Notes: generated by a model not told the origin, from the letters alone. Shown: positions 1-9,409, counted from the stretch's first letter. The stretch is 57,220 bases of DNA from an uncultured Bacteroidales bacterium (GCA_934667275.1 CAKULK010000015.1:1-57220), one strand, 5' to 3'. Made by a program: numbers and translations.

Positions 1-110
1 TACTAATCACCTACTAATCACCTACTAATCACCTACTAATCACCTACTAATCACCTACTAATCACCTACTAATCACCTACTAATCACCCACTAATCACCT
101 ACTAATCACC
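1..110. repeat. 11-bp tandem array, 10 units (tactaatcacc)
   Basis: Ten consecutive 11-bp units of tactaatcacc. Only the ninth unit (89-99) differs, starting with c instead of t. The array runs into the window edge, so the true copy number is unknown. It ends 6 bp from the stop codon (117-119) of the giant surface-protein gene and therefore lies just 3' of it. Because the units are almost identical, copy number is probably unstable. The array is the largest of six with the same 11-bp period in this window. Confidence 0.97.
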
Positions 111-116
111 CACTCT

Positions 117-3100
117 TTACCCGACAAAGACTGAAAAGCATGCCTTTGTGCCATTGTGCAGTATCACTTCCACAATGACAATACCCGCGGGGGCACTGAG
201 CGTGCAAAGTGCGGTTGCGACGGAAGGGTGTATTTCTGTTTGCAGGCGACCTAACATATCGTAGATGTGTATCTCGCGGATATTATCCGCTGCCACTACG
301 GTGATGCTGCCCGGTGCATTGGAGAATGCGCGGATGTTGTTTGCATTGCCGAGAGAAGTGCCATTATCAGTAGGAGTGTCGGGCGTTTCACGATACGGAC
401 CTTGTATATAATAGCGCAACTCGTGGTCAGCGGGTGTGGCGATATGGAAACGGGAGTCGTTGTAAATGGGGAACTTGGTGCCTGTAACTGCATCGCAGAA
501 GTAACACTCGGAAGTCCAATTCACCGTGGTATGGAAGGAGATATAGATACTATCCATCCGCGACTTGAGGAGGAAGCCGATAGGCACTACGCCTATGCCG
601 CTGCGAATATCCGCCATAAGGGCTTGGGAACCTGCCACGGTGTAGATATTAATAGGGGTGGTGACGGCATTGCCTTTGTCCTCCACGCCCGATGAGATGA
701 AAGGCACATCCTCATCAGCATCGTAGCCGTTGGCAGCAAAATCAAGTTTGGCGAGTGTGGCATACGCCGCCCTGCCGCGATAGTAGGCGATGATGTCCAT
801 GACTTCGCTTTGCACGATATGCCCGTCAGCAGGCGCCCGACGGGTAGGTTGTGCTTTGGAATCAGGTGTGCCATAGGCAGCGTCGTCGGACAGGCTAATC
901 GTGAGATGCTCGGGACGGAGATTGAGGGTGAGTTCTGTAGCCAGTGTCGTAGTGGTGAGGATCACCGATTGCATAGGGGCGATGAAACGCTGTGTGGGGT
1001 CGGACATCGCTTTGAGCGAGACGGTGTGCCATTCGGAAGCCGTGAGGGTGCGGAAATGGTCGCGGAGCGAGGTGTTATCCTGCACAAACCGTTGCATATC
1101 AATATATGCCATGGTGGGATTGCCAAAGAAGAAGGTGGTGTCCGCCTCCGTATTGGTGATGGTGAAGGTGTAGTTGCCGTTGAGCGGATATGCCAGTTTG
1201 TAGGCGTTGGTACGAGAAAGGTTGACCGGGTGCGAGGTGTCGATGTCGCCATTCTCGTCGAAATAGAAATACTGCTTGTCGGGTTTGGGCAGGCGGATGT
1301 TGAGGTCTGTTTTATCTTTATCGTTGGAGGGACCATAGCCGGAGATAGCATAACCCATGCCCGGGGTGAGAGGTTCGTCCAGATTGTTAGACCAGTTGAA
1401 AGCAGCAGTGCCCGTGACGGTGGACTCGTTGTCGCGGTTGTGGATGATGCTGACGGTATGGTTGTAGTAGGACGGATAGAAGGCGTAGGCGGCAGTGCCG
1501 GAGCGTGTGCCTTTGAAAGGACTGACCTCAAAGTGGTCGTTTTCGGGGATTATGGAGCCACTGGACATATCGCCCGAATGGGGCACGAAGATGTCGCCCG
1601 AGTACATATCCTGCATAGGGGCGGAGACGAAGTACGTGCGGCTTTGCGGGAGGGTCATATCGACAAAGGCGGAGTCGTAGGTGAGCATGTGCTGGTTGAG
1701 GAGCCGCGTGAGGGGGTTGAAGTGGATTTTGCGGCACCGGTTGGGCACATAGTTGGCATCCATAGGGTAGAGGTTGGAGGTGGTGATGTGCGGATAGTCG
1801 GTGACATTCTCGCTTTCCAACTGCGGGATGATGACCAGAGTCTGCGGCAGAGGTGCAAAGCCGTAGTCCTGCTCCTTGCCGTTGACGACAGCCCGCCAGT
1901 TACGGTCGTCGCCCCACTCGTTGCCGTAGGCGGGTCGCCAAACCATGGTGTCGGGAATGACCAAGACGTTGAAATAGGCAAAGCCGACTTTGCAAGTACT
2001 TTCATTGGTTTGGGTGAGCGAGGTGGCACGGTCCAAGAGTTGGAGACGCATGGTGTATTCGTAGCCCGGGCGCATGGTGTGGGTGTTGGTATGCCAGAGA
2101 CCGGGCTGGTGGTCGGGGTAAGAACCGGTCTCGTGCAACCGCATCATCTCATCGACGTGTGCCTGGTCCACGGGTCTGAAACGTATGGTGTCGCCTGATT
2201 GATAGTATTTGGTGTTGTCTTGCAAGAGTTGCCAAATCTTGTCCTGTGTGTAGTGCATGCTGAAATCGGAAGTGCCGATGAGTGGGGCGATGACGGGGTC
2301 GGTGGTACCCACCACCTGACAACTGTCCCAGCCGAGGGAAACAGAGTCGATGTCGCTGACAGGTACGCAGAACAAGGTATTCGCCATAGATGCCGATACG
2401 CGCACATTGGGCAGTTGGGCACGCTGGTGCTCGGTCATCCGGTCGTAGGGGATAGGACTGAGGTTGAGCACATATTTAGTCGTGTCGGTGGAGATGTAGA
2501 GATAGACGGGTTCGTCGCAGTCGGTGAGTTTGGTCTTTTTGCCCGTGTCGGGGTCGGTGTAGACAGCCGTTCCGAGAATGGGGTAAATCCAGTAGCGTAC
2601 CGTATCGGCTGCAGCCATATAGAATGATTCGGACTCAATGTTCAGACGCAATAATCCCCGGTCGCAAAGGTCTTTGATGATGGGGTAGGCATCTTCGTTG
2701 TGGAAAGCACGCGGGTCGAGTTGGGAGACATCAGTAGCGTAGTAGTTGGGATTATCCACCGTGTCGGTAGGGAGACGCCGCATGTCCTTGATAGCATCTT
2801 CCACTTTACCTCGGTCGTGCCCGTATTTGCTGAGGAAAAGGGCATTTGCTGTCTCTTTTTCCGTTGAAGTAGGGAGGAACTTGCTGCCATACTCCAATGT
2901 GTGCCCATCGAAGATGTCGTCGAAACTATACGCCAGCAGCCAATCGGCTTTGGCATTGGCGAAGATGGTCTTGTTGTCATCAATCGTATTGGTGACGCGC
3001 ACCTCTACAGGATAGAGGTCGTTGGCACAAGCACCTACCACAGGTGAGGTCTGATTGTTGATATTGAGGGCTGTTTTGTCATAGACGGGCAACGGTGTCC

Positions 3101-6100
3101 GGAGGGCGCAATCAGGGTTGCTGAGTTCGTTGGTGTCGCGTGCCATACGTATTTCGTAGGTGTGGGCGGCATCTAACTTGGAGTTGCTGAGAATATGCCC
3201 TACGTAGAGTACGTAGCGCGTATCGCCATTCTCCATCGTGGGGACGTAGGCTTTCATAGTCACCTCGTTGATGACAGTACCACCCTCTTCGTTGAGTTCG
3301 GTGAAACGCCTACCCATAGAATCCACGAAGGCCGTAATAGACGGGAACACCATACGGCTTTCATCCACGTTTTTCATACAAGTATGGTCTTGGCGATAAT
3401 CGGGGTCACGGGTTTTGGCAGGATCATAGTCGCTTTGGGGAATGATGATACAACCGTGTCGGGTTGTGTCAGATTCCTCGTCTGCAAAACGGTTGTAGTA
3501 GTTGGTAGGAACAGGGGTGTTTGCTGTGAGGTCGTAGAGTTGGTAGTAGATAGGTTGGCAGCCCCAGTCGCCTGTCAGGCGGGTATAATCGACACGCGCT
3601 ATAGCGGCTTCGCGGTTTTCGGATGCGCAGGAGGTCATTACCTGATAGGCCGCTAAGGGAAGTTTGGAGGCAAAGAGGCAGATGTCATCGATGAGGAAGT
3701 CGTTGCCCTGATTGCTGTTGGCAAAGTTGTAGATTGACACACGCGACTCGTCGTAGTCGTTGGCACTGACAAGGGGGAAGAACACCTGTCGCCAGCCCGC
3801 TTCGCCACCTGCATAAGGCAGAGAACCCGCAAAGAAGACACCAATATCCTCCCAATCGCCGTAGTTGCCGTCGGCATCTTTGTTGCGTCCTTGTACGTTG
3901 AAACGGAAGATAGGTGAGTTGGCTGTGATACCTGCAGCATCTTTAGAAGGATTGCATATCCACGCATAGCAATACAACTGCTGCCCCGAACATATACGCT
4001 GTTCAGTGGAGATACTTGCCACTAATCCGGGGCGACGTCCACCATCCACATACATACAATAACCATTGGCAGCACCTCCATGCTGGGGAGTATCGTCCAA
4101 CCAATAGTCCTGCGCTGTTGTTCCTACCCGATTGGTAAGGCAGTATTCACCATAGTAGGGGAAAGGATTATTGACTACACGTTGGTAAGGTAACTTGCCG
4201 CTCACGTAGGTGTAGCCATAGGAAGCCTCGTCCCAATTGAGGTGTTGGTCGAGATATTCCACCGCAGCACTGGCGGGTTTCTTGCCGAAGTTGAAATCCT
4301 GCTTGATCACATTGGTGTAGTTGCGCGCTATCTTCCGGTCGGTGATGATATGGGTACTATCGTCGCGGGGACCACACAGGCTGCGGTCCATATACTCTAC
4401 CGTGAAACGAGCCACGCGAATATCTTTGCCCGACTGTGTATAGGTGCCTGGAATGCGCAATTCATAGATAACCGTTTCTACGGTATTGTCGTGCTCCACG
4501 TTGGCGTAGCCATTTATATCATTGATAGTGAGCGGGGTGTATGTTGTCTCGGTGGACTTGCGGGTGTACCATTGTGCATTGGGGGCATCGGGGGAACCGA
4601 ACTGCGTGAGTTGATTGTTTTTGCCGTAGAAGTAGTAGCACAACTCCGAGGCATGGTCGATGTAGTGATTATAAGCAAAGCGGGTCTCAAGCAGCACATC
4701 TTTGCCCGCAGGGGCAATGTAGTAATACTCCTCAAATGCACGGTCTTGGTCCGTGGTGAACCGGCTGAGACTATCTGCCATTCTGTCTGCAGGTATGAGG
4801 TGGAAAATTTGTCGGTAGGACAAAGTCGGTTCCTGTACGTAGGTGTCGGTGATTTCATAATCAGTATAAGCACTTACGTCACAGGCAATCAGGCGTTCCT
4901 GTTGGTCATCCCAACCGCGGAATTTCGGGCACCTGATATAGTTGCCGTTTTGTCCCTGTTGCTGGCTGAGTGCCGATGTGTAGGTGGCATACAAACCATG
5001 CGAAGTTTCACCATCAGAATTGATAGCCGTAAAATTGTACACATTGTTGCCCACTACTACCTGCGGACGTTCCACAAAAAAGTTTGTAACCTCAGTACCG
5101 TCGCTGTTGTATTGTGGGGCTTTACCAGTCTTGTAATCGTACCAGCGCATATAGCCGAGGAACTTAGTCTCGTTGAGTTGCAGGAGTATTTCTTCGCCTG
5201 CATGGTAGTAGATAGTCTTCTCCAATTGATGCACGCGTTGTCGTCCGTCTGTGTCAAGGTTGTCGTTGGCAATGCCCTTGTAGGCACGGAATGCCACTCC
5301 ACCGGTTTCGTTGGTGCTGTATTGGAAGATAGTGGCGTAGAATATCTTGTGGTGATGCTTGTAAGCGAATGACCCATGCAGAGTTGCCCTGCGCAGACTC
5401 TGTGTGTTGTTCGGCTTTGCAGTTACGATAAGAGGGGTGTTCTCGTCCAAGTAACAACTGAGCCAATCAGCCTTTGAACCATCAGCATTCAGAAAGGTGA
5501 CACTCTTGTTGTCCACGTCATTCCGATCCAATATGGTCTGCTCCCTGTTGTCGTATATGGTTTGTCCGTTATTATCTTGTGCCACATTGCCATCCTTGTC
5601 GAACAATACCTCCCCTTGTGTATGCTGCAACGTGATAGCAAATTGTTTCTGAAGCGGTTGCGACGAGGAAGCCTGTGCGGGGAAGTAGTAAGTAGGCGGT
5701 TCCAAGTTGGCTGTCATGTCATCAAAATATACATAGTGATATGCTGTGCGCATGACGCCTACGCTATGTGTTGCTACTTGCTGTCCGTCGTGTGTGACAG
5801 AAAGTATCAGTTCATCGGAGAAATCTGCATATTGTGGGGTGTTTTCACGATTGTTCGTTGTCATGACGTTGAATGGTGAAGCCCCTACGGTGGTAAGTGA
5901 GAGGGTGTAGTTGTTCGCTTGATTGGCAGAGGTAATGCCAGATAAGAACATCATAGCTCGTGGTTTTTCCTCGTATTTGTAGGATGTGTTCTCTATGGAG
6001 TTGTTAATCAAGTCTGCGGTAAGATAAGATGTGTCTTGTTTTTCCTCATCTTGTCGCGATTTCCAATACCAAGAAAGCATATAGCCTGCTTGTTCCAAGT

Positions 6101-6866
6101 CGGTGGGGTTGTAGGTGGTCGTAGTGGTCTGAGAGAGTTTGTAGGTGTTGTAGCCCAAGTTAGTGCCCGGCACGTTGTAGATGTAGGTGTCGGAGATTAG
6201 TTGTACGTTATAGGTTACATTCGCTATGTCGGGGTTTTCGTTCTGTGTTTTCCATTGGAATGTGTGTGAGTCGGGGTCGGAGACAATGGATACTGAGGTG
6301 GCAGTAGTCTTGCTCCAACGCTCAATTTGCATGGGAGAGGAGACATTTGTGTTTGCATACCAATAATAATTGTTGCGCCAATTATATGCGAGGTAAACAT
6401 AATAAGTTGTGGTTCCATTCTTGTGTTGAAGATATTTTTTGGTGCGACTGTCAGTTTCATTCCAATCAGAATAAGCATATTCACCAAAACTAAATATAGA
6501 ACTTTGTGATTGAGTATTCTCAAGTGAAAAAGTATTCCTTGTTGTTGAAATCCGCAGCCATTTTTGGCTACTAACATTATATAATCGGAAATCGGTTGTG
6601 CTGTTCGTTTCATATATTACTTGCCACAATCCATCCACATCAACTGACGTAGAATAAGACAAGGAGTTTGTTGAGGCACTCATGTAGTAAGTTATCGTAT
6701 TGTTCCAGTTATTAGTGTATGGATATCCAATGCTGATGGTGTCACCATCGGCGGGAAAAGTCTGTGCCTCAACGGATTGCAGAGTTGTTATGGTGAGGCA
6801 TACCATCAAAGCCATGCACCAACGAGCGGTGTAAAGTGAGAAGATATATTGAATGGAGAGTTTCAT
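117..6866 (-). CDS. giant T9SS-secreted surface protein (2249 aa)
   Basis: This is a very large exported protein. Residues 1-35 form a signal peptide (basic start, hydrophobic core, ending VEAQ). The last 70 or so residues look like a T9SS C-terminal sorting domain: IREIHIYDMLGRLQTEI near residue 2195, then short strands to the end at CFSVFVG. The rest is rich in Tyr, Thr, Asn and Asp and resembles stacked beta-sandwich domains. FLIDDICLF near residue 1059 resembles the end of a jelly-roll carbohydrate-binding module. SAPMQDMYSGD near 1755 is a phrase I associate with very large Bacteroidales T9SS proteins. I see no catalytic motif, so an adhesin or matrix role is inference only. The gene is second in a minus-strand unit after a small membrane protein, 32 bp downstream of it. 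A long 11-bp repeat array follows the stop. Sorting-domain call fairly sure; function unknown. Confidence 0.88.
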   Translation of the reverse strand: MKLSIQYIFSLYTARWCMALMVCLTITTLQSVEAQTFPADGDTISIGYPYTNNWNNTITYYMSASTNSLSYSTSVDVDGLWQVIYETNSTTDFRLYNVSSQKWLRISTTRNTFSLENTQSQSSIFSFGEYAYSDWNETDSRTKKYLQHKNGTTTYYVYLAYNWRNNYYWYANTNVSSPMQIERWSKTTATSVSIVSDPDSHTFQWKTQNENPDIANVTYNVQLISDTYIYNVPGTNLGYNTYKLSQTTTTTYNPTDLEQAGYMLSWYWKSRQDEEKQDTSYLTADLINNSIENTSYKYEEKPRAMMFLSGITSANQANNYTLSLTTVGASPFNVMTTNNRENTPQYADFSDELILSVTHDGQQVATHSVGVMRTAYHYVYFDDMTANLEPPTYYFPAQASSSQPLQKQFAITLQHTQGEVLFDKDGNVAQDNNGQTIYDNREQTILDRNDVDNKSVTFLNADGSKADWLSCYLDENTPLIVTAKPNNTQSLRRATLHGSFAYKHHHKIFYATIFQYSTNETGGVAFRAYKGIANDNLDTDGRQRVHQLEKTIYYHAGEEILLQLNETKFLGYMRWYDYKTGKAPQYNSDGTEVTNFFVERPQVVVGNNVYNFTAINSDGETSHGLYATYTSALSQQQGQNGNYIRCPKFRGWDDQQERLIACDVSAYTDYEITDTYVQEPTLSYRQIFHLIPADRMADSLSRFTTDQDRAFEEYYYIAPAGKDVLLETRFAYNHYIDHASELCYYFYGKNNQLTQFGSPDAPNAQWYTRKSTETTYTPLTINDINGYANVEHDNTVETVIYELRIPGTYTQSGKDIRVARFTVEYMDRSLCGPRDDSTHIITDRKIARNYTNVIKQDFNFGKKPASAAVEYLDQHLNWDEASYGYTYVSGKLPYQRVVNNPFPYYGEYCLTNRVGTTAQDYWLDDTPQHGGAANGYCMYVDGGRRPGLVASISTEQRICSGQQLYCYAWICNPSKDAAGITANSPIFRFNVQGRNKDADGNYGDWEDIGVFFAGSLPYAGGEAGWRQVFFPLVSANDYDESRVSIYNFANSNQGNDFLIDDICLFASKLPLAAYQVMTSCASENREAAIARVDYTRLTGDWGCQPIYYQLYDLTANTPVPTNYYNRFADEESDTTRHGCIIIPQSDYDPAKTRDPDYRQDHTCMKNVDESRMVFPSITAFVDSMGRRFTELNEEGGTVINEVTMKAYVPTMENGDTRYVLYVGHILSNSKLDAAHTYEIRMARDTNELSNPDCALRTPLPVYDKTALNINNQTSPVVGACANDLYPVEVRVTNTIDDNKTIFANAKADWLLAYSFDDIFDGHTLEYGSKFLPTSTEKETANALFLSKYGHDRGKVEDAIKDMRRLPTDTVDNPNYYATDVSQLDPRAFHNEDAYPIIKDLCDRGLLRLNIESESFYMAAADTVRYWIYPILGTAVYTDPDTGKKTKLTDCDEPVYLYISTDTTKYVLNLSPIPYDRMTEHQRAQLPNVRVSASMANTLFCVPVSDIDSVSLGWDSCQVVGTTDPVIAPLIGTSDFSMHYTQDKIWQLLQDNTKYYQSGDTIRFRPVDQAHVDEMMRLHETGSYPDHQPGLWHTNTHTMRPGYEYTMRLQLLDRATSLTQTNESTCKVGFAYFNVLVIPDTMVWRPAYGNEWGDDRNWRAVVNGKEQDYGFAPLPQTLVIIPQLESENVTDYPHITTSNLYPMDANYVPNRCRKIHFNPLTRLLNQHMLTYDSAFVDMTLPQSRTYFVSAPMQDMYSGDIFVPHSGDMSSGSIIPENDHFEVSPFKGTRSGTAAYAFYPSYYNHTVSIIHNRDNESTVTGTAAFNWSNNLDEPLTPGMGYAISGYGPSNDKDKTDLNIRLPKPDKQYFYFDENGDIDTSHPVNLSRTNAYKLAYPLNGNYTFTITNTEADTTFFFGNPTMAYIDMQRFVQDNTSLRDHFRTLTASEWHTVSLKAMSDPTQRFIAPMQSVILTTTTLATELTLNLRPEHLTISLSDDAAYGTPDSKAQPTRRAPADGHIVQSEVMDIIAYYRGRAAYATLAKLDFAANGYDADEDVPFISSGVEDKGNAVTTPINIYTVAGSQALMADIRSGIGVVPIGFLLKSRMDSIYISFHTTVNWTSECYFCDAVTGTKFPIYNDSRFHIATPADHELRYYIQGPYRETPDTPTDNGTSLGNANNIRAFSNAPGSITVVAADNIREIHIYDMLGRLQTEIHPSVATALCTLSAPAGIVIVEVILHNGTKACFSVFVG

Positions 6867-6898
6867 AAGTCTATCGTTTTTAGTATATTGTATTCTAT

Positions 6899-7324
6899 TT
6901 ATTTGTTAATCAATCGTTTCCTATTCTTGATAAATATGTGCGCTATCCAACATAGTGCTAACGCCAACATTGGCAACAGGGTATCACCAACAGGTGTATA
7001 TTGCCCTACAGGCGGACGGTCGGGGCGTTCGTCATTATCCCAATACTCCTCGTGGTAGGTGTTGTTTTCGCTATTGAATAAATCCAAAATGCCGCTTGCC
7101 ACCTCCCCATCTATGCGCCAAATGGGCGCGTTCCACTGTGATGCAAAAGGGGAATAGGTGTGAGAGGTGGAAGCGGCAACTTCTTCATACTGAGCACCTT
7201 GACTTGCAGGAAACAACCTATAGGATGTGGATGTCATGTGATAGGACATATTTTCAAGAGCAAATGCGTCCGAGTACATAGACTTCGACATGAAAGGTGT
7301 AGTCGTTGTTGGTGAATAATCCAT
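6899..7324 (-). CDS. small protein with C-terminal PVGD-membrane-basic tail
   Basis: A 141-residue protein from the ATG at 7324; an upstream in-frame ATG at 7372 is possible but would add a Lys/Arg/Thr-rich stretch that looks non-coding. The first 100 or so residues are Ser/Thr/Tyr-rich with no recognised domain. The C-terminus is striking: PPVGQYTPVGD, then one hydrophobic helix (TLLPMLALALCWIAHIFI), then KNRKRLINK. That three-part layout resembles membrane-anchored or sorting-signal tails. The gene comes first in the unit with the giant T9SS protein and may assist it or be its membrane partner, which is inference. No recognisable Shine-Dalgarno, as is usual in this phylum. Transcription probably starts about 310 bp upstream, at the promoter at 7641-7672. 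Confidence 0.7.
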   Translation of the reverse strand: MDYSPTTTTPFMSKSMYSDAFALENMSYHMTSTSYRLFPASQGAQYEEVAASTSHTYSPFASQWNAPIWRIDGEVASGILDLFNSENNTYHEEYWDNDERPDRPPVGQYTPVGDTLLPMLALALCWIAHIFIKNRKRLINK

Positions 7325-7378
7325 TCTTGTTTGCCTTGTTGTTTTGATTCTTTGATTGCATAATAGTAACACAAAAAC

Positions 7379-7501
7379 GACCCTTTTTTTGATACCATAA
7401 ATGTCGTAAGAGCATAAAGAGGTAAGTCCTTTACTTAAAAGGAGTTATAAAAGCGGGAAAGAGAATGGAATAGACACAAAAAAGGTATCAAAAAAAGGGT
7501 C
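7379..7501. repeat. perfect 18-bp inverted repeat around 87 bp
   Basis: The left arm is 7379-7396 (gaccctttttttgatacc) and its exact reverse complement is 7484-7501. The 87-bp centre (7397-7483) contains a smaller hairpin, tccttt...aaagga. The repeat lies 55 bp upstream of the start of the small-protein/giant-protein unit and inside its likely leader. I see no target-site duplication outside the arms and no consensus promoter in the centre on either strand. It could be a recombinase-invertible segment, since a Mpi-type invertase lies 1.1 kb away. It could also be a long stem in the leader RNA, because on the minus strand the second arm is followed by GTTTTTG. Confidence 0.85.
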
Positions 7502-7640
7502 CTTTATTTGACACACCGTCTGCAAGAGATTACAGGCAATCAATAAAAACAAAGGCAAGATATTAGATGCAGATACGCCCGCAGGCAATGTCGTTGTCAT
7601 CAAAAGAGTGTCTTAACCGTTGTTCATTTGATTGGACGCA

Positions 7641-7672
7641 CAAAGGTACTACTTTTTACGGAAACACACAAT
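7641..7672 (-). promoter_or_regulatory. promoter for the small-protein/giant-protein unit
   Basis: On the minus strand the -7 box is TACCTTTG (7648-7641) and the -33 element is ATTG (7672-7669), 20 bp apart. The match to the Bacteroidetes consensus is good at -7 and partial at -33. It gives a leader of about 310 nt that contains the 18-bp inverted repeat. The rest of the 7325-7884 gap shows no gene. No convincing promoter for the plus-strand gene at 7885 is visible; TTTG at 7823 followed 19 bp later by TAAAATAA is a weak candidate. Confidence 0.6.
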
Positions 7673-7884
7673 AGCACCCATAAGAAATAACAGAAAATTA
7701 ACAACGCACCAACTACAAACTTCACATTTAACACTCGTTGTGTGCATTTTATCATATTAAATAGTCCAAAAGGAGTGAATGATTATTCAAAACACGCACG
7801 AACAGGGGGCTCGGTACAGGGTTTGCGGAAGATGATACAAAAAGTAAAATAACAGGATAACATCCACCACAAAACAACAAACTT

Positions 7885-8610
7885 ATGACGGATCCTCATC
7901 AACACTTGAAGCGGCTATATGCAGGCATCTTCATTTTAACCGTAGTGATATGTCTCGCCAATATCATATACCTATTGTTCCAGCCCTCATCCGACTTGGA
8001 AACAGTACTGTTTCGGGGGCTGCAATACGTGCTGATGTTAGCCCTGCTGACTGCGCCCATTGTGCTGAGAAAGCGATTTTTGCTCAACATACCATTGGTA
8101 TTAGTAGTGGCAATTGCCGTATTCGCTTTCACCGCACTGATATTAGGTGACGGATTGGACTTCTACGGCAAGTATCCATGGTGGGACTCGCTATTGCACA
8201 TGCTGTCGGGCGTGGTGCTGTCGTTTATCGCGCTATGGGTGATGCATGCCGTGATGCCCGAATCCTACAGGATAGTATTCCGCAACAAATACTTTATGGC
8301 CCTCTACCTGCTGATGTTCACATTAGCCGTGGGCGGGCTGTGGGAGATATGCGAATATACATTTGATGACCTCTTCGGAACCAACACCCAACAGTTTATG
8401 GAGACCACTTCCGGTTCGATGATTACTCCGGAAGATATTCCCCTGCAAGGTCACGAGGCCCTGCGCGACACTATGACCGACCTGACATTGGACTTCCTGG
8501 GCGGTCTGGTGATTGCCATCTACGTGTTGGTTTTCCACAAGAAACTGATGGAACGACACGACTTGGAATACTTGGACGATGGCGGCCAACCATCTACCTC
8601 ACGGTCTTAG
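7885..8610 (+). CDS. YjdF-like (DUF2238) integral membrane protein
   Basis: A 241-residue polytopic membrane protein with about six hydrophobic helices (near residues 12-32, 45-62, 70-88, 104-122, 136-154, 202-220). Conserved polar motifs match the YjdF/DUF2238 family: PWWDSLLHMLSG near 96, GGLWEICEYTFDDLFG near 149, and LRDTMTDLTLDFLGG near 191. The biochemical role of this family is not established to my knowledge. The stop codon overlaps by 4 bp with the stop of the convergent invertase gene. No clear promoter is seen upstream. Confidence 0.75.
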   Translation: MTDPHQHLKRLYAGIFILTVVICLANIIYLLFQPSSDLETVLFRGLQYVLMLALLTAPIVLRKRFLLNIPLVLVVAIAVFAFTALILGDGLDFYGKYPWWDSLLHMLSGVVLSFIALWVMHAVMPESYRIVFRNKYFMALYLLMFTLAVGGLWEICEYTFDDLFGTNTQQFMETTSGSMITPEDIPLQGHEALRDTMTDLTLDFLGGLVIAIYVLVFHKKLMERHDLEYLDDGGQPSTSRS

Positions 8611-9245
8611 TCTCCGGATTGCATCTTGTGCGCATCCTGCTGCGGCAGGATATAGCGGCGCGTGTAGCGGCGAAGCGTGGCACGATTGGTGTGAAGCCGG
8701 CGCGCTATCTCTGCGGGACGCATACCCCGTTGCAAGGCTTGGCGTATATACGCGTCATGCCGCGCCAGACGGTGAAGGTCCTGCGACATCAGACTGCCAT
8801 GCGGACGCCCAACCGGCTTGCCCTCGGCACGCAACCGCGCCAACGCCTCTTTGGTGCGCTGCGAGATAAGATTGCGTTCAATCTCCGCCGAGAGGCCAAA
8901 AGCAAACGCCAAAACTTTACTTTGAATATCGTCGCCAAGACGGTAGCCCTCTTTGATAGTCCACACACGACACTCATGGCTCATACAATAGCCGAGAATC
9001 TCCATAATCATATACAGACTACGCCCCAAACGCGACAATTCGCTGCAGATGATAGTGTCGCCCTTCCCCACCCGCTTGAGGAGGCGTCCGAGTTCGCGCT
9101 CATTGTAATTCTTGACCCCTGAAATTGTTTCCTCTATCCAACCATCGACCGAAAGGTGTTGCTGCTCGCAGAATCGTTCAATCTCAAATCGCTGATTCTC
9201 AACCGTCTGCTTGTCGGAACTTACGCGGATGTAACCATATACCAT
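8607..9245 (-). CDS. mpi: Mpi-type serine site-specific recombinase (DNA invertase)
   Basis: A 212-residue small serine recombinase. The N-terminal catalytic domain opens GYIRVSSDKQTVENQRFE, with the nucleophile most likely Ser9 after Arg7-Val8. ELSRLGRSLYMIMEI (near 69-83) and SAEIERNLISQRTKEAL (near 119-135) follow the resolvase/invertase pattern. Residues 150-200 form a helix-turn-helix of the Hin/resolvase type (RPAEIARRLHTNRATLRRY). The sequence strongly resembles the Mpi master invertase of Bacteroides fragilis, which inverts many promoter segments around the genome. No second recombinase, att core or transposon end is adjacent, which fits a stand-alone global invertase. A possible -7 box (TACTTTTG, minus strand, 9318-9311) lies about 65 bp upstream, without a clear -33. 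Confidence 0.93.
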   Translation of the reverse strand: MVYGYIRVSSDKQTVENQRFEIERFCEQQHLSVDGWIEETISGVKNYNERELGRLLKRVGKGDTIICSELSRLGRSLYMIMEILGYCMSHECRVWTIKEGYRLGDDIQSKVLAFAFGLSAEIERNLISQRTKEALARLRAEGKPVGRPHGSLMSQDLHRLARHDAYIRQALQRGMRPAEIARRLHTNRATLRRYTRRYILPQQDAHKMQSGD

Positions 9246-9371
9246 GTGTTTTTGGCATAAAGTTAAAAAAGTTTTCCCAATCGTGCAAACAATATGGTCA
9301 AAAGCACCGGCAAAAGTACGGCAAGGTAGCAGTTATCTACCGTATATTGTACCGTAGTCGGCAGAAGAAAG

Positions 9372-9409
9372 GACAAAAAAAGAGATTGCCTAATCATTAG
9401 ACAATCTCT
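9372..9409 (-). terminator. intrinsic terminator of the tRNA-Glu gene
   Basis: Read on the minus strand just after the tRNA, AGAGATTG pairs with CAATCTCT (outer stem, + coordinates 9381-9388 and 9401-9408). The inner bases (TCTAAT/ATTAGG) can extend the stem. A run of T follows (aaaaaaa on the plus strand). This is a classic Rho-independent terminator. Confidence 0.9.

Noticed and set aside
1..116. CRISPR array at the window start.
   Set aside because: Units are 11 bp with no spacers and no cas genes nearby; it is a simple tandem repeat.
810..2198. Long plus-strand reading frame of 462 codons opposite the giant gene.
   Set aside because: It is antisense to a strongly supported T9SS protein and shows no recognisable domain; a composition effect.
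7379..7501. The inverted repeat as a MITE (small transposon).
   Set aside because: No target-site duplication flanks the arms (acaaaaac against ctttattt), and I saw no second copy in the window.
9330..9362. Repeated taccgta near the invertase promoter as an 11-bp array.
   Set aside because: The spacing is 12 bp and there are only two copies.
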